This document shows, one piece after another, positions 32,615 to 41,065 of a stretch of DNA of 64,000 bases. The notes under the pieces are model-generated. The model worked only from the letters and a program-made list of their open reading frames with translations. It was not told where the DNA came from and did not search any database. The position numbers were made by a program, and so were the translations under genes. This DNA is from CAYWKU01 sp964459325. Lineage in GTDB: Bacteria; RBG-13-61-14; CAYWKU01. The DNA is taken from NCBI GenBank assembly GCA_964459325.1, contig CAYWKU010000007.1, positions 62,001 through 126,000 on the forward strand, read 5' to 3'. Each line of letters starts with the position of its first letter. Position 1 is the stretch's first letter.

Positions 32615-33631
32615 TCAGACGGTCACCCTGCCCGCCTTTTCGGCCCGGTACCATTCTATAAGTGAAGGCAGGCCCTCCTTGATAGTCGGGTACCTCAACG
32701 GACCCGGCATGCGCGATTTCATCCGCACGTTGGAGTAGACCAGGTCGGAGTGGGCGATGTCCAGCATCCCCCCTATGCCGAAGGGGAATCCCAGAAGGTC
32801 GCTGACCGCGTCCACCGGCACAGCCAGCGTTTTCAAGAGAAACCGGGGCATGGAGCGGATTTTGAGCACTATCCCCAACTGCTGCGCGATGCGCTCCAGA
32901 AAATTCTTCACCGTTATCCGGTTGTCGTCCACCGCGTGGATTACCTTGGCGTGAGCCTTGGGGTCGTAACCGGCGCAAACCAGCAGGCGCGCCAGGTCTT
33001 CTGCGTGAACCAGCGGTATGATTTTATCTCCCTTGCCCACGAACGGAAGGCCCAGCTTGCCGTACTTGTCCATGAAATCTATCAAGCCCTTGAGGTGGAC
33101 GCTGTGAGGGCCGTATACCAGCGCGGGGCGGATGATGGCGTAGTCCAGGCCGTCTTCCAGGTGAGCCGCCCGCATTATCTGCTCGGACTTGTACTTGTAG
33201 GTGGTGTAGAGGTCGTGGAGCTTTTTAGACGGTGGAGTTTCTTCGGTGGCGGGGAATTCCGAAGGTATACCCGCCACGGATATGCTGGAGAGCAGCACCA
33301 GGCGCTTTCTGTGTTGATGCAATGCCCTTCCGACCAGTCGCCGCACCAGCTCCATGTTGTGTTTAATGGCCCACTTGGTAGTGTTGGGCAACTCTCCCGC
33401 GTGGTAGATGACATCCACGCCGGCACAGGCTTCCTCCACCCTGACCAGGTCCCGAAGGTCGCCGTGAAATATTTCGACGCCCCGCTTTTTCCACGCGGCG
33501 GCCTTTTCGGGAGTGCGCACGAAAGCCCTTACCGGCACTTCGGCCCTGATAAGCTGCTCCACCAGGTGGGAGCCGATGAAACCGGTGGCGCCGGTTACGA
33601 GTACGGGATTTTTCTGCTGCTCGGATTCCAT
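32615..33631 (-). CDS. NAD(P)-dependent epimerase/dehydratase (3-beta-HSD-like extended SDR)
   Basis: The 338-aa protein starts with the Rossmann motif VTGATGFIGSHLVEQL. HGDLRD marks the Asp after beta-3, the catalytic YxxxK is in YTTYKYKSEQ, and IIRPALVYGPHS follows. This layout is typical of extended SDRs close to 3-beta-hydroxysteroid dehydrogenases/dihydroflavonol reductases, which act on sugars, steroids or lipids such as hopanoids. There is no membrane segment. It lies 144 bp downstream of the FmdB-type gene on the same strand. The substrate is unknown. Confidence 0.88.
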   Translation of the reverse strand: MESEQQKNPVLVTGATGFIGSHLVEQLIRAEVPVRAFVRTPEKAAAWKKRGVEIFHGDLRDLVRVEEACAGVDVIYHAGELPNTTKWAIKHNMELVRRLVGRALHQHRKRLVLLSSISVAGIPSEFPATEETPPSKKLHDLYTTYKYKSEQIMRAAHLEDGLDYAIIRPALVYGPHSVHLKGLIDFMDKYGKLGLPFVGKGDKIIPLVHAEDLARLLVCAGYDPKAHAKVIHAVDDNRITVKNFLERIAQQLGIVLKIRSMPRFLLKTLAVPVDAVSDLLGFPFGIGGMLDIAHSDLVYSNVRMKSRMPGPLRYPTIKEGLPSLIEWYRAEKAGRVTV

Positions 33632-33775
33632 TAGGGTCTATATTTAACCCGAAAGAAGCTCAAAAGGCAAGCGGGCGTGCCGCAAGTCGAGAAAAACACA
33701 AGAAAATCGGCAATTTATCGGGCAGGCGAAATGACCTTTGTTCGCTTTATACGGCCTTGCGCAATCAAGGCGGCG

Positions 33776-34090
33776 CTAATCGGAGGATTTTTCTCCGGCG
33801 GATTTTTTCTCCGCAGGCTTCGACGTATCCTTGGCCGCCTTGTCGGAGCTTGACTCGGCGGAAGTCGAGGCTTCGCTTTCGGAATTTTTGTCTGCGGCGC
33901 CGTTTCCGCCGTTTTTTCGCGCGTAGTCGGTGGCGTACCACCCGCTGCCCTTGAGGTGGAAATTATTTAGCGAAATCAATCGCTTAACCTTGCAGCGGCA
34001 GTTGGGGCACCGCTTCAGCGGGTCGTCGCTTATCTTTTGCATGACCTCCACCACGCCGCACCTGGGGCAGTCATATTCGTAAATCGGCAT
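33776..34090 (-). CDS. FmdB-family zinc-ribbon protein
   Basis: The 104-aa protein starts MPIYEYDCPRCG and continues KRCPNCRCKVKRLIS, the Cys4 zinc ribbon of the FmdB (putative regulatory) family, followed by FHLKGSGWYATDYARKN. The last ~40 residues are a low-complexity Ser/Lys/Ala/Asp tail. The family's function is not established. GGAGGCG lies before the ATG at 34090. A sigma70 promoter and a perfect CIRCE operator lie just upstream (34152-34215), so the gene is probably a member of the HrcA heat-shock regulon. That links this small zinc protein to protein folding stress. Confidence 0.9.
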   Translation of the reverse strand: MPIYEYDCPRCGVVEVMQKISDDPLKRCPNCRCKVKRLISLNNFHLKGSGWYATDYARKNGGNGAADKNSESEASTSAESSSDKAAKDTSKPAEKKSAGEKSSD

Positions 34091-34151
34091 CTTTACATCG
34101 CCTCCACAATTTTTGATGAAAAAACACGTACCTGAGGCTCAGTCATTAAGT

Positions 34152-34180
34152 AATATAATCTCCCGAACCGCCCCCGTCAA
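34152..34180 (-). promoter_or_regulatory. Sigma70 promoter of the FmdB-type gene
   Basis: On the minus strand TTGACG (34175-34180) and TATATT (34152-34157) are 17 bp apart, close to the consensus. The transcript would start near 34145, giving a ~55-base leader. Confidence 0.75.
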
Positions 34181-34188
34181 GAGAGGTG

Positions 34189-34215
34189 TTAGCACTCAAG
34201 GGAAATGAGTGCTAA
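34189..34215. promoter_or_regulatory. CIRCE operator (HrcA-binding site)
   Basis: The sequence TTAGCACTC, nine bases, GAGTGCTAA matches the CIRCE consensus without mismatch. It lies eight bases upstream of the -35 box of the FmdB-type promoter and between that gene and the 3' end of lptG. CIRCE normally controls groESL, dnaK or hrcA operons; none is in this window. Confidence 0.92.
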
Positions 34216-34242
34216 GAACAGAAAGGGTTGATAAGCGCCGAT

Positions 34243-35358
34243 TCAGTTAGACCGGAAATACACCGGAATTGCCGCCAGTCCGAAGATTACCGGCGCCGCC
34301 CATGCGGCTATCCACGGCGTGTCGATGGCTCCCCCCCGCCCCAGGCTCAGCGTCCAGGCATGCAGTTCATAATAGGTGAGGCAAATTACAAGGGCCAGGA
34401 CGATACCGCCGGCCACGCCGACGCCCCTGCCGCTTCGCAAGCCCAGCGGTATAACCAGAACGAGCAGTATGAAGCCGCTGAGGGGGTAGCTGGTTTTGGC
34501 CCACAAATCCACCCGGAAGGGCGCCATGTCGCTGCCGGTGGCTTCCAGTTTCCCGATGTAGGCCAGCAGGTCGAACACCCCCATCTTATCGGGTTCCTTG
34601 TCCATGATTTCAAAGTTTTCGGGAGTTTCGGGGATGGCGATGACTTCGTTTTCCCCGTGCCGGGTGGTCATTTCGCTCCCTTCCGGGAATGAGCGGACGA
34701 GTAATCGCGAGGCCACCCATTTGTCGCCTTTCCATCTCACATCCTCGGCTTCCATGCGGCGGTTTACGCGGAAACCTTCTCCCGTTTCGTATAAGATAAG
34801 CCCTTCCATCCGTTGCTCGTTGATGACGTATTTCTTGACCCGGTAAATTCCGTTCGCTCCGCGATACCATCCGGCGGTGACGTTCAAAAAGGACTCGGTC
34901 GGCTCCTCGCCTTTAATGGCGGCTTTCTGCAATAGTTTGTACCGCTTAATCTTATCCCGTACAACTTCCTGTTGAGTGTTGCTGGCGGGGAGGAGTTGTT
35001 CCCCCATGATGAAAAGCAGGGCAGCTATCAGCAGGGAAAACAGAAAGACGGGCCGGAAAATCGCCCTGACCGGAAAACCCGCAGCCCGGACGGCAATCAG
35101 CTCCCTGCGGCGGTTCATTATCCCCAGAGTTATCAGAGCCGCCAGCGGCAGGGTAAGCGGCATGATGTCGTACAAAATCCGGGGCAGCTTGTAAACCAGG
35201 TAAAGCAGCATCAGCTCGATGGGCGCGCCGCCTTCTCCCACGTAGCGCTGCACCCTGTCCAGGAAATCCACCATGAGAAATATGGCGGTAACGCCGACTA
35301 TGCAGGCGGCGAATATACCCAGAAATTCGCGCAGCACCAGTCTTCGGAGGATTCTCAT
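34243..35358 (-). CDS. lptG: LPS export permease LptG
   Basis: The 371-aa protein has the LptF/LptG layout: three helices at the N-terminus (LREFLGIFAACIVGVTAIFLM, ILYDIMPLTLPLAALITLGIMNRRREL, IFRPVFLFSLLIAALLFIMG), a periplasmic beta-jellyroll (~130-270) and three C-terminal helices. With LptF and the LptB ATPase it pulls LPS from the inner membrane and passes it to the LptA bridge. The start overlaps the lptF stop (ATGA). Assignment as G rather than F rests on order and on the shorter length. Presence of LptFG implies an LPS-bearing outer membrane. Confidence 0.92.
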   Translation of the reverse strand: MRILRRLVLREFLGIFAACIVGVTAIFLMVDFLDRVQRYVGEGGAPIELMLLYLVYKLPRILYDIMPLTLPLAALITLGIMNRRRELIAVRAAGFPVRAIFRPVFLFSLLIAALLFIMGEQLLPASNTQQEVVRDKIKRYKLLQKAAIKGEEPTESFLNVTAGWYRGANGIYRVKKYVINEQRMEGLILYETGEGFRVNRRMEAEDVRWKGDKWVASRLLVRSFPEGSEMTTRHGENEVIAIPETPENFEIMDKEPDKMGVFDLLAYIGKLEATGSDMAPFRVDLWAKTSYPLSGFILLVLVIPLGLRSGRGVGVAGGIVLALVICLTYYELHAWTLSLGRGGAIDTPWIAAWAAPVIFGLAAIPVYFRSN

Positions 35359-36617
35359 GAGGGCTTATCTCCGCCGAATCTGCCCGCCACCCGGCCGGCG
35401 AACTCCGACATTCGCTCCAGCGCGGATGAAAGGGGTATGGGCCTGTCTCGTGAGACGCGGTACATGAACCACGAGCCGGTAATAACCACTATTGCGTCGG
35501 GGGCCCACATGGCAACGGCGGGCGATACGTACCCTCGTGCCGCTGCCATTCTGCCCCCGTTTATGAGGGCGTAATAAACGAGCGTAAGCCCGATGCTGGT
35601 GACTACGCCCTGGTTGCGGGAACTGCGGGGGGGGCCGATTCCCAGCGGTATTCCCCACAGCGCCAGTATCAGGCACGCGAAGGGCAGGCTCAGGTTCTGA
35701 TGCCGGGCGATACCTATCTGCCGCAGCGCCACCCGGTAACGCTGCATGGCCATTTGCGCCGATTCGTGGCCCGGGGCTGACGACTCATCCAGTTCCTTCA
35801 GTTTCTCCCTGATTTGCGTCTCCCGCTTTTTCAACTCCTTCATTCCCATCAGGTTGAACTGCGAGCCTCGCTCGAGGTCGTCTTCTTCGGATTCGTAAAG
35901 TTCCAGTTTCAGGTCGAAATCATCGAAGGTGATGTAACGGAAGATGTCGGTATCCCTTTCGGCCAGATGTATCCTTCCGTTTCTGAGGTGAAGGTAGTTA
36001 ACCATGTCTTGAGTATGGGAGGTGATTTCGCCTTCTTCCGCGAAAATCAATATATTCTCCGGGCCGCTTTCATCGCCCCCCCCGGAGCGGGATACCATTA
36101 TACCCTTCAGTGTGCCGTCGCTTATCTCGTCCACGTAGATGGTAGTCCCCGAGCCTGCGTAAATAAAGCTTTTGGCGCTCACCAGCGACCGGGCGCTGCT
36201 CTGCAAAAGCTCGGCCTTTATCCTTTCGGTCAATTGAGTGGAATGGGGTATGAGGTACAGGTTGAGGAAAGCGGTGGCCGCCGTGCAAAGGGCTCCCAGA
36301 AATATAACGGGTGGCAAAAGGCGGGAGATGCCGATGCCCGAAGCTTTCAGCGCCGTAATTTCGCCGTCGGCGCTCATGCGGTTGACCGCCAGCAGCGTTG
36401 CCAGTAACAATGCCGCCGGGGTAACAAGGGTGAAAAAGAAGGGGAGCAACAGCGCCATGAGCTTCATCACGTACTCCAGCGGCGCCCCTCGATTGACAAT
36501 CCAGTCGGTAATTTTTATCATGCGTTGAATCAGCATGATGATAATCATCGCCAGCATCGTCAGACCAAAGGGAACTGCGACTTCTTTCAGGACATATCTT
36601 TCAACAAGCAGCTTCAT
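35355..36617 (-). CDS. lptF: LPS export permease LptF
   Basis: The 420-aa protein opens with VERYVLKEVAVPFGLTMLAM and MKLMALLLPFFFTLVTPAALLLATLLAVNRMSADGEI (shown in pieces), the hallmark first helices and the coupling region of YjgP/YjgQ permeases. A periplasmic jellyroll (~130-270) is followed by three helices. It is the first gene of the lptF-lptG pair and is divergent from ribF with 78 bp between. It forms the heterodimeric channel with LptG. The C-terminus has an extra polar tail (ERMSEFAGRVAGRFGGDKPS). Confidence 0.92.
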   Translation of the reverse strand: MKLLVERYVLKEVAVPFGLTMLAMIIIMLIQRMIKITDWIVNRGAPLEYVMKLMALLLPFFFTLVTPAALLLATLLAVNRMSADGEITALKASGIGISRLLPPVIFLGALCTAATAFLNLYLIPHSTQLTERIKAELLQSSARSLVSAKSFIYAGSGTTIYVDEISDGTLKGIMVSRSGGGDESGPENILIFAEEGEITSHTQDMVNYLHLRNGRIHLAERDTDIFRYITFDDFDLKLELYESEEDDLERGSQFNLMGMKELKKRETQIREKLKELDESSAPGHESAQMAMQRYRVALRQIGIARHQNLSLPFACLILALWGIPLGIGPPRSSRNQGVVTSIGLTLVYYALINGGRMAAARGYVSPAVAMWAPDAIVVITGSWFMYRVSRDRPIPLSSALERMSEFAGRVAGRFGGDKPS

Positions 36618-36695
36618 TGCACCCGCTCTGTCGGCCCGGCCGGCATTTTTTATATCATAAAAAGAATCCCTTTAACTACTTCGGGAAAAGGAATT

Positions 36696-37682
36696 ATGAA
36701 AATATTTCGTGGAGATGATGTTACACCCGGCGGCCCGGCACAACAAGCCTTAAAGGGCGGCTCGGTGGTGAGCATAGGGAACTTCGACGGAGTTCACCTC
36801 GGCCACCGGGAAATACTGGACCGTGTTCACGAAAAAGCGGGACAAATGGGGCTGCCTTCCGTGGTCATGACTTTCGACCCTCACCCCCGGAAAGTTCTCT
36901 CCAGCCCGGAAAGCCTCAGGCTTATCACCGATGTCCGGGTAAAGTGCGCCATTTTCGAGCTGCTCGAGGTCGACGTGATGGCGATTATCAACTTTACCCG
37001 CGAGTTCGCTTCCGAAAGCGCCGAACAGTTTATCGACAAGTGGCTGATGATGCTCAGCCCGCGCCAGGTTATAGTGGGCTATGATTTCAACTTCGGACGG
37101 GGCGGCGCCGGAAGCATTGATATGCTGGAGACCGAGGGAGCCAGGCGCGGGTTCGATGTGGAGGTGGCGCCGGCCTTGCGGGCCGACGGGATGGTGGTAA
37201 GCTCCAGCCGCATCCGCAACCTGGTGGAAGGCGGAGAAGTGGCGCTGGCGGAAAAACTGCTGGGCAGACCCTACTCGGTATTCGGCCCCGTGATTAAGGG
37301 ACACGGAAGGGGTAAAAGGCTGGGAATACCCACCGCGAACATCGGCGCCGAAGCCGAGTTGTTGCCGTGCGACGGAGTGTACGCGGGCGAGGTGGTTATC
37401 GAGGATGACCCGCTGCCGGCAATGGTCAACGTGGGCGCCAACCCGACATTCGACGACATGCATCAAAGCGTTGAGGCATGCATACTGGATTTCGATAAGG
37501 ACATTTACGGTAAGGAGCTTGAGCTGAGGTTCCGGCAGAGGGTGCGGTCGGAGATAAAATTTCCGGGGCCGGACGAGTTGGTCGCACAGATAGAGAAGGA
37601 CAAGAAGTCCATTAGGAAGTTTTTTGAATATTACGGCGCCAGCTCGACTCCGAACCTTGCCAAGAGATGCCCGCCGGATTAA
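36696..37682 (+). CDS. ribF: Bifunctional riboflavin kinase/FAD synthetase
   Basis: The ATG at 36696 follows GGGAAAAGG and gives 328 aa; longer open sequence upstream has no ribosome site. The N-terminal adenylyltransferase has SIGNFDGVHLGHREIL and VMTFDPHPRKVL; the flexible loop VVSSSRIRNLVEGGEV fits the family. The C-terminal riboflavin kinase has GHGRGKRLGIPTANI and MVNVGANPTF, and ends with LELRFRQRVRSEIKF. The enzyme converts riboflavin to FMN and then FAD in the cytoplasm, supplying the many flavoproteins here (acyl-CoA dehydrogenase, GMC oxidoreductase). It converges with tldD. Confidence 0.96.
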   Translation: MKIFRGDDVTPGGPAQQALKGGSVVSIGNFDGVHLGHREILDRVHEKAGQMGLPSVVMTFDPHPRKVLSSPESLRLITDVRVKCAIFELLEVDVMAIINFTREFASESAEQFIDKWLMMLSPRQVIVGYDFNFGRGGAGSIDMLETEGARRGFDVEVAPALRADGMVVSSSRIRNLVEGGEVALAEKLLGRPYSVFGPVIKGHGRGKRLGIPTANIGAEAELLPCDGVYAGEVVIEDDPLPAMVNVGANPTFDDMHQSVEACILDFDKDIYGKELELRFRQRVRSEIKFPGPDELVAQIEKDKKSIRKFFEYYGASSTPNLAKRCPPD

Positions 37683-37689
37683 CCGCTTT

Positions 37690-37826
37690 TCCCGGGTGAC
37701 CCGTCCGTCCGGACGGGTTGCGCAAACAACAGGAAATCCCGGGCGGCGCCGATAAATTTTTTATCGGTGCGGGCAGGCCATGCTGAAGGCACTGATAGTC
37801 GAGCTATCAGTGCGAGGCCACCCGCC
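37690..37826. repeat. Three hairpins between convergent ribF and tldD
   Basis: ACCCGTCC/GGACGGGT (loop GTCC), CCGATAA/TTATCGG (loop ATTTT) and CACTGATAG/CTATCAGTG (loop TCGAG) follow one another in the 180-bp gap. The position between two convergent stops suits a bidirectional transcript end, but no stem is followed by a clear T run. Confidence 0.55.
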
Positions 37827-37862
37827 TCCCCCGCACTTGCGCGAACGAATGTGCACGTGGAG

Positions 37863-39290
37863 TTACTTCGTGCGTTGCGTGAGCGCAGAGGAAGGTGCAG
37901 GAACGAAGTTCCTGCCACCCACGGTTATTTCGGGGATGCGAAGGGTAGGTTGAGCGTCGGCCACCGGGGCGCCCTGGCCGTCCTTGCCGCAGGTGCCTAT
38001 GGCGTATCCGAGGTCTGTTCCCACCATGTCTATTTCCATGAGTATGCGGGGCCCGTTGCCCATGAGAGTGGCGTTCCTGACGGGCCGGCCGACTTGACCA
38101 TTTTCGATGAGGTATCCTTCGGTAACCTCGAACACGAAATCGCCGTTGACTGTGTTGACCTGCCCGCCGCCCATTTTTTTCACAAAAAGCCCCTTATCGA
38201 CGCTGCGAACTATTTCCTCCGGCGAGTTTTTTCCGGGCAGTATCATGGTGTTGGTCATCCTTACGATGGGGCGATGTCGGTAATCTTCGCGCCGCCCGTT
38301 GCCGGTGCTGTCGGCGCCCATCTTTTTCGCTGAAATCCGCGACTGCATGTAGCCCTTCAACACTCCATCCTCGATGAGCACCGTTTTTTGAGCCGGCATC
38401 CCTTCGTCATCGTATCCGAAGGAGCCCCTTGCGCCGGGAATGGTGGCGTCATCCACCACCGTGATAAGCTCCGAGGCGAGTTTCTCCCCGATTCTGTCGC
38501 TGTACACGCTCAAGCCATCGCTCGCCAGGTCGCCTTCGAGTCCGTGCCCGACGGCTTCGTGTATCATTGTGCCGCCTGCCTCGCTGGAGAGCACCACCGG
38601 CATCCGCCCGGCGGGAGCGGGCGGGGAATCCAGCATGAGTATGGCTCTTCGGGCGGCGATTTCGGCGATAGTTTCCGGCGGGTATTCGTCGAAAATCTCC
38701 ATACCCCGGGCGCCGCCGACCGGCTCGTAACCGGTCTGCACCACATCGCCGTCCGCGGCCACCACGTGCACCAGAAAGACCGTCTGGGTTCGGGTTTCCT
38801 CGACGAGTGAGCCGTCGCTGGTGGCTATCTGTATTTCCCTATGGCCGTCGCCGAAGTTGACCCTCACCTGCCGCACCCGCTCGTCGAGCTTGCGAGCTGT
38901 GTCGTTTGCTTTGACCGCAAGGGCCACTTTCTCCTCGATGCTTACCCCGGCGGGGTCGGTTTTTATTTCCCCCGGGGGGTTACCCTTGAGGGTTTTCAGC
39001 TTTTTCACCCCGGCATTGCCGCCTGATTCGAGGGCGGAAGAGAGGCTATCGGCAAGCTCCAGCAGCGAGGATTGGGTTATTTCGTTGGTGTATGCGTAAA
39101 CGGTGCGCTCGCCCGACACCAGGCGAAGACCGGCTCCGGAGTCAATGCCCATCTGCGCCCGCTCTATCTTGTCGGCTTCGAGCTGAACGGCGGTCAGGGC
39201 GCTGGTTTCGATGAACAGGTCGGCGTAATCGCCGCCTTTTGAGAGGGTTGCCCTGAGTATCTTTTCGTGGTCGAGGCTGTAATCCTTCAC
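37863..39290 (-). CDS. tldD: Metalloprotease TldD
   Basis: The 475-aa protein has the TldD/PmbA fold: N-terminal alpha/beta domain (DYADLFIETSALTAVQLEADKIE, shown in part) and the C-terminal catalytic domain with HEAVGHG (His244, Glu245, His249) in SEAGGTMIHEAVGHGLEGD, and the third ligand Cys in GTCGKDGQ near the end. TldD pairs with TldE (PmbA) to degrade unfolded peptides, mature microcin B17 and process some modified peptides. No tldE is next to it, so the partner must lie elsewhere. Size is normal (E. coli 481 aa). Confidence 0.94.
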   Translation of the reverse strand: MKDYSLDHEKILRATLSKGGDYADLFIETSALTAVQLEADKIERAQMGIDSGAGLRLVSGERTVYAYTNEITQSSLLELADSLSSALESGGNAGVKKLKTLKGNPPGEIKTDPAGVSIEEKVALAVKANDTARKLDERVRQVRVNFGDGHREIQIATSDGSLVEETRTQTVFLVHVVAADGDVVQTGYEPVGGARGMEIFDEYPPETIAEIAARRAILMLDSPPAPAGRMPVVLSSEAGGTMIHEAVGHGLEGDLASDGLSVYSDRIGEKLASELITVVDDATIPGARGSFGYDDEGMPAQKTVLIEDGVLKGYMQSRISAKKMGADSTGNGRREDYRHRPIVRMTNTMILPGKNSPEEIVRSVDKGLFVKKMGGGQVNTVNGDFVFEVTEGYLIENGQVGRPVRNATLMGNGPRILMEIDMVGTDLGYAIGTCGKDGQGAPVADAQPTLRIPEITVGGRNFVPAPSSALTQRTK

Positions 39291-39420
39291 ATTCCACTCC
39301 TCTCGAACTGCACATTTGGATAATTAAATTATTTTGCAGCGATGGTAAAAATAACGCAAATGTCAGCTAATAAAGAGGGGCTAAATGGGACTATATGCTT
39401 ACTTAAAAAAGCCTCGAGAC

Positions 39421-39645
39421 TTATTTTTTCCATTCCTTTTGAGGAATTTCGGCGTTAACCAGGATGTTGCGCAATGTTCCGAGAGGAAGGTTGCGTCCCT
39501 TATGATACGGCACGATAACCTGTAACCCTGATTGAGAATGTCGCCACTTCCGATGACTTCCTTTTTGCGATATCATTTTAAAACCGTATTTTGACAGCAG
39601 AGATTCTACTTCTTTGGCCGTCATCCTTCTTATGCCGGAGCTCAT
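39421..39645 (-). CDS. hicA: HicA-family mRNA interferase toxin
   Basis: The 74-aa protein reads like a YcfA/HicA double-stranded-RNA-binding-fold toxin: TAKEVESLLSKYGFKMISQK, then the catalytic His in GSHRKWRH, VPYHKGRNLPLGTLRNIL and a basic C-terminus. HicA cleaves mRNA unless bound by HicB. Its start overlaps the stop of the hicB gene upstream (ATGA). An in-frame ATG at codon 8 gives a slightly shorter version close to the usual ~60-70 aa. Confidence 0.88.
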   Translation of the reverse strand: MSSGIRRMTAKEVESLLSKYGFKMISQKGSHRKWRHSQSGLQVIVPYHKGRNLPLGTLRNILVNAEIPQKEWKK

Positions 39646-39866
39646 CCAATGACGACCTCACACGTAATCGCGTCATCACTTAACTCCAGGGGAGAAGGTT
39701 CCAGATATAATGCAATTGCTTCTTTTATATTTTCCAGAGCCTCCTCTTTGCTTTCTCCCGCCGAAATACATCCCGGCAATTCCGGGCACCATACCGCCCA
39801 TTCCCCTGTTTCGCTATCCCGCTCCAATATAACTCGCCATTTCATTCTCCCATTCCTGCCTTTCAT
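39642..39866 (-). CDS. hicB: HicB-family antitoxin
   Basis: The 74-aa protein has the HicB partial RNase-H fold: WRVILERDSETGEWAVWCPE, LPGCISAGESKEEALENI and KEAIALYLEP. It lacks the C-terminal HTH or ribbon-helix-helix present in larger HicB, so autoregulation may differ. Here antitoxin precedes toxin. The ATG at 39845 (MKWRV) is an alternative start. The pair forms a type II toxin-antitoxin module. Confidence 0.88.
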   Translation of the reverse strand: MKGRNGRMKWRVILERDSETGEWAVWCPELPGCISAGESKEEALENIKEAIALYLEPSPLELSDDAITCEVVIG

Positions 39867-40259
39867 AAGTTCTCTTTTTTATGGTAGCCTTTACCTCATT
39901 AATTTCAAATGCATCGGCGGAGCTGTGTCCGATATTCCCGGATAAGGAAGCGGACCGACTTCACACCTTGACCGCTCCCGGGGGTTTCATGAAATATGCT
40001 CATCACCAGGGAGGTGATGGCCGTTTTCGGGTTTTTTGCCCGCCATAAGCCGCCCTGCGGTCAAGATAGGTTACCCTTAACAAGGAATTTTGGAGAGCTG
40101 TGTGGTTTTGATTGTATGGCAATATCATTGAGACCGGATATTCTTTCTTTATAGTGGGAGTGATATTCCTCGTTACCAAATACTGTTAAGAGGTTTCCAC
40201 AGGTTATTGCCTTGTGCTATCTTTTTAATTAATAATTCCATCGAAAGGAGGGTTGATTG
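39867..40259. other. 393-bp intergenic region before the cyclase-family gene
   Basis: No gene is supported here. A candidate promoter, TTGAGA (40128-40133) and TATAGT (40150-40155) spaced 16 bp, would start a transcript about 100 bases before the gene at 40260. CATCACCAGGGAGGTGATG (39999-40018) is a short hairpin. The remainder, 39880-40120, shows nothing I recognise. Confidence 0.4.
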
Positions 40260-41036
40260 ATGTCTCCGCGATTCGTCGACCTGGCGATAGCCATAGAGAG
40301 CGACCTGCCGTCCGACCCGCCGAACATGATTCCGAAGATAAACTACATCGACCACAAGACCGGCGCCGAGCAGATGAAGATGTTCTTCCCGGGCGCAACC
40401 GACGACGACCTGCCCGGAGGCCTGGGATGGGCGGTGGAGGAAGTGACGCTGGCCACGCATTCCGGAAGTCACCTCGACGCCCCGTATCACTACCACCCCA
40501 CGATGAACAACGGCGAGCGGAGCTGGACGATAGACGAAGTGCCGCTCGAATGGTGCATGGGCCCGGGGGTAAAGTTGGACTTCCGCGACAAACCCGACGG
40601 CCACAAGGTCACCGCCGAAGAGATGGAAAAGGCTCTGAACGACATAAATCATCCGCTCAACGAAGGCGACATCGTGCTGGTAAACACCGGCGCCGACAAG
40701 TACTGGGGAAAGCAGGAATACCTGGTGAGAGGTTGCGGCATGGGCCGGGAGGCGACGCTGTGGCTGGCCGAGCGCGGGGTGAGGGTCGTCGGCACCGACG
40801 CCTGGAGCTGGGACAGGCCGTTGCCACTGATATCCAAGGAGTTCCAGGAAACCGGCGATTCCTCGATTATATGGGAAGGCCATTTCGCGGGCATCGAGAA
40901 GGCTTATTGTCACATAGAAAAGCTGACCAACCTCGACCAGTTGCCGCCGGACGGGTTCACTTTCTGCTGTTTCCCGGTAAAAATAAAGGGCGCCAGCGCG
41001 GGGTGGATTAGGCCGGTGGCCATTATCTGGGAGTAA
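40260..41036 (+). CDS. Cyclase-family metal-dependent hydrolase (kynurenine-formamidase-like)
   Basis: AAAGGAGG lies eight bases before the ATG at 40260, giving 258 aa. The signature HSGSHLDAPYHYH (His67 to His79) supplies the metal ligands of the cyclase/KynB superfamily (HxGTHxDxPxH). RVVGTDAWSWDRPL and the late GIEKAYCHIEKLTNLDQLP are also family-like. Members hydrolyse amides or act on cyclic polyketides and isatin. The residue content does not fix a substrate. It lies 29 bp upstream of the GalT-like gene on the same strand, so the two are probably co-transcribed and may act in one pathway. Confidence 0.88.
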   Translation: MSPRFVDLAIAIESDLPSDPPNMIPKINYIDHKTGAEQMKMFFPGATDDDLPGGLGWAVEEVTLATHSGSHLDAPYHYHPTMNNGERSWTIDEVPLEWCMGPGVKLDFRDKPDGHKVTAEEMEKALNDINHPLNEGDIVLVNTGADKYWGKQEYLVRGCGMGREATLWLAERGVRVVGTDAWSWDRPLPLISKEFQETGDSSIIWEGHFAGIEKAYCHIEKLTNLDQLPPDGFTFCCFPVKIKGASAGWIRPVAIIWE

Positions 41037-41065
41037 ATAACGAACCATGTAAGTGAGGTGGAAGG

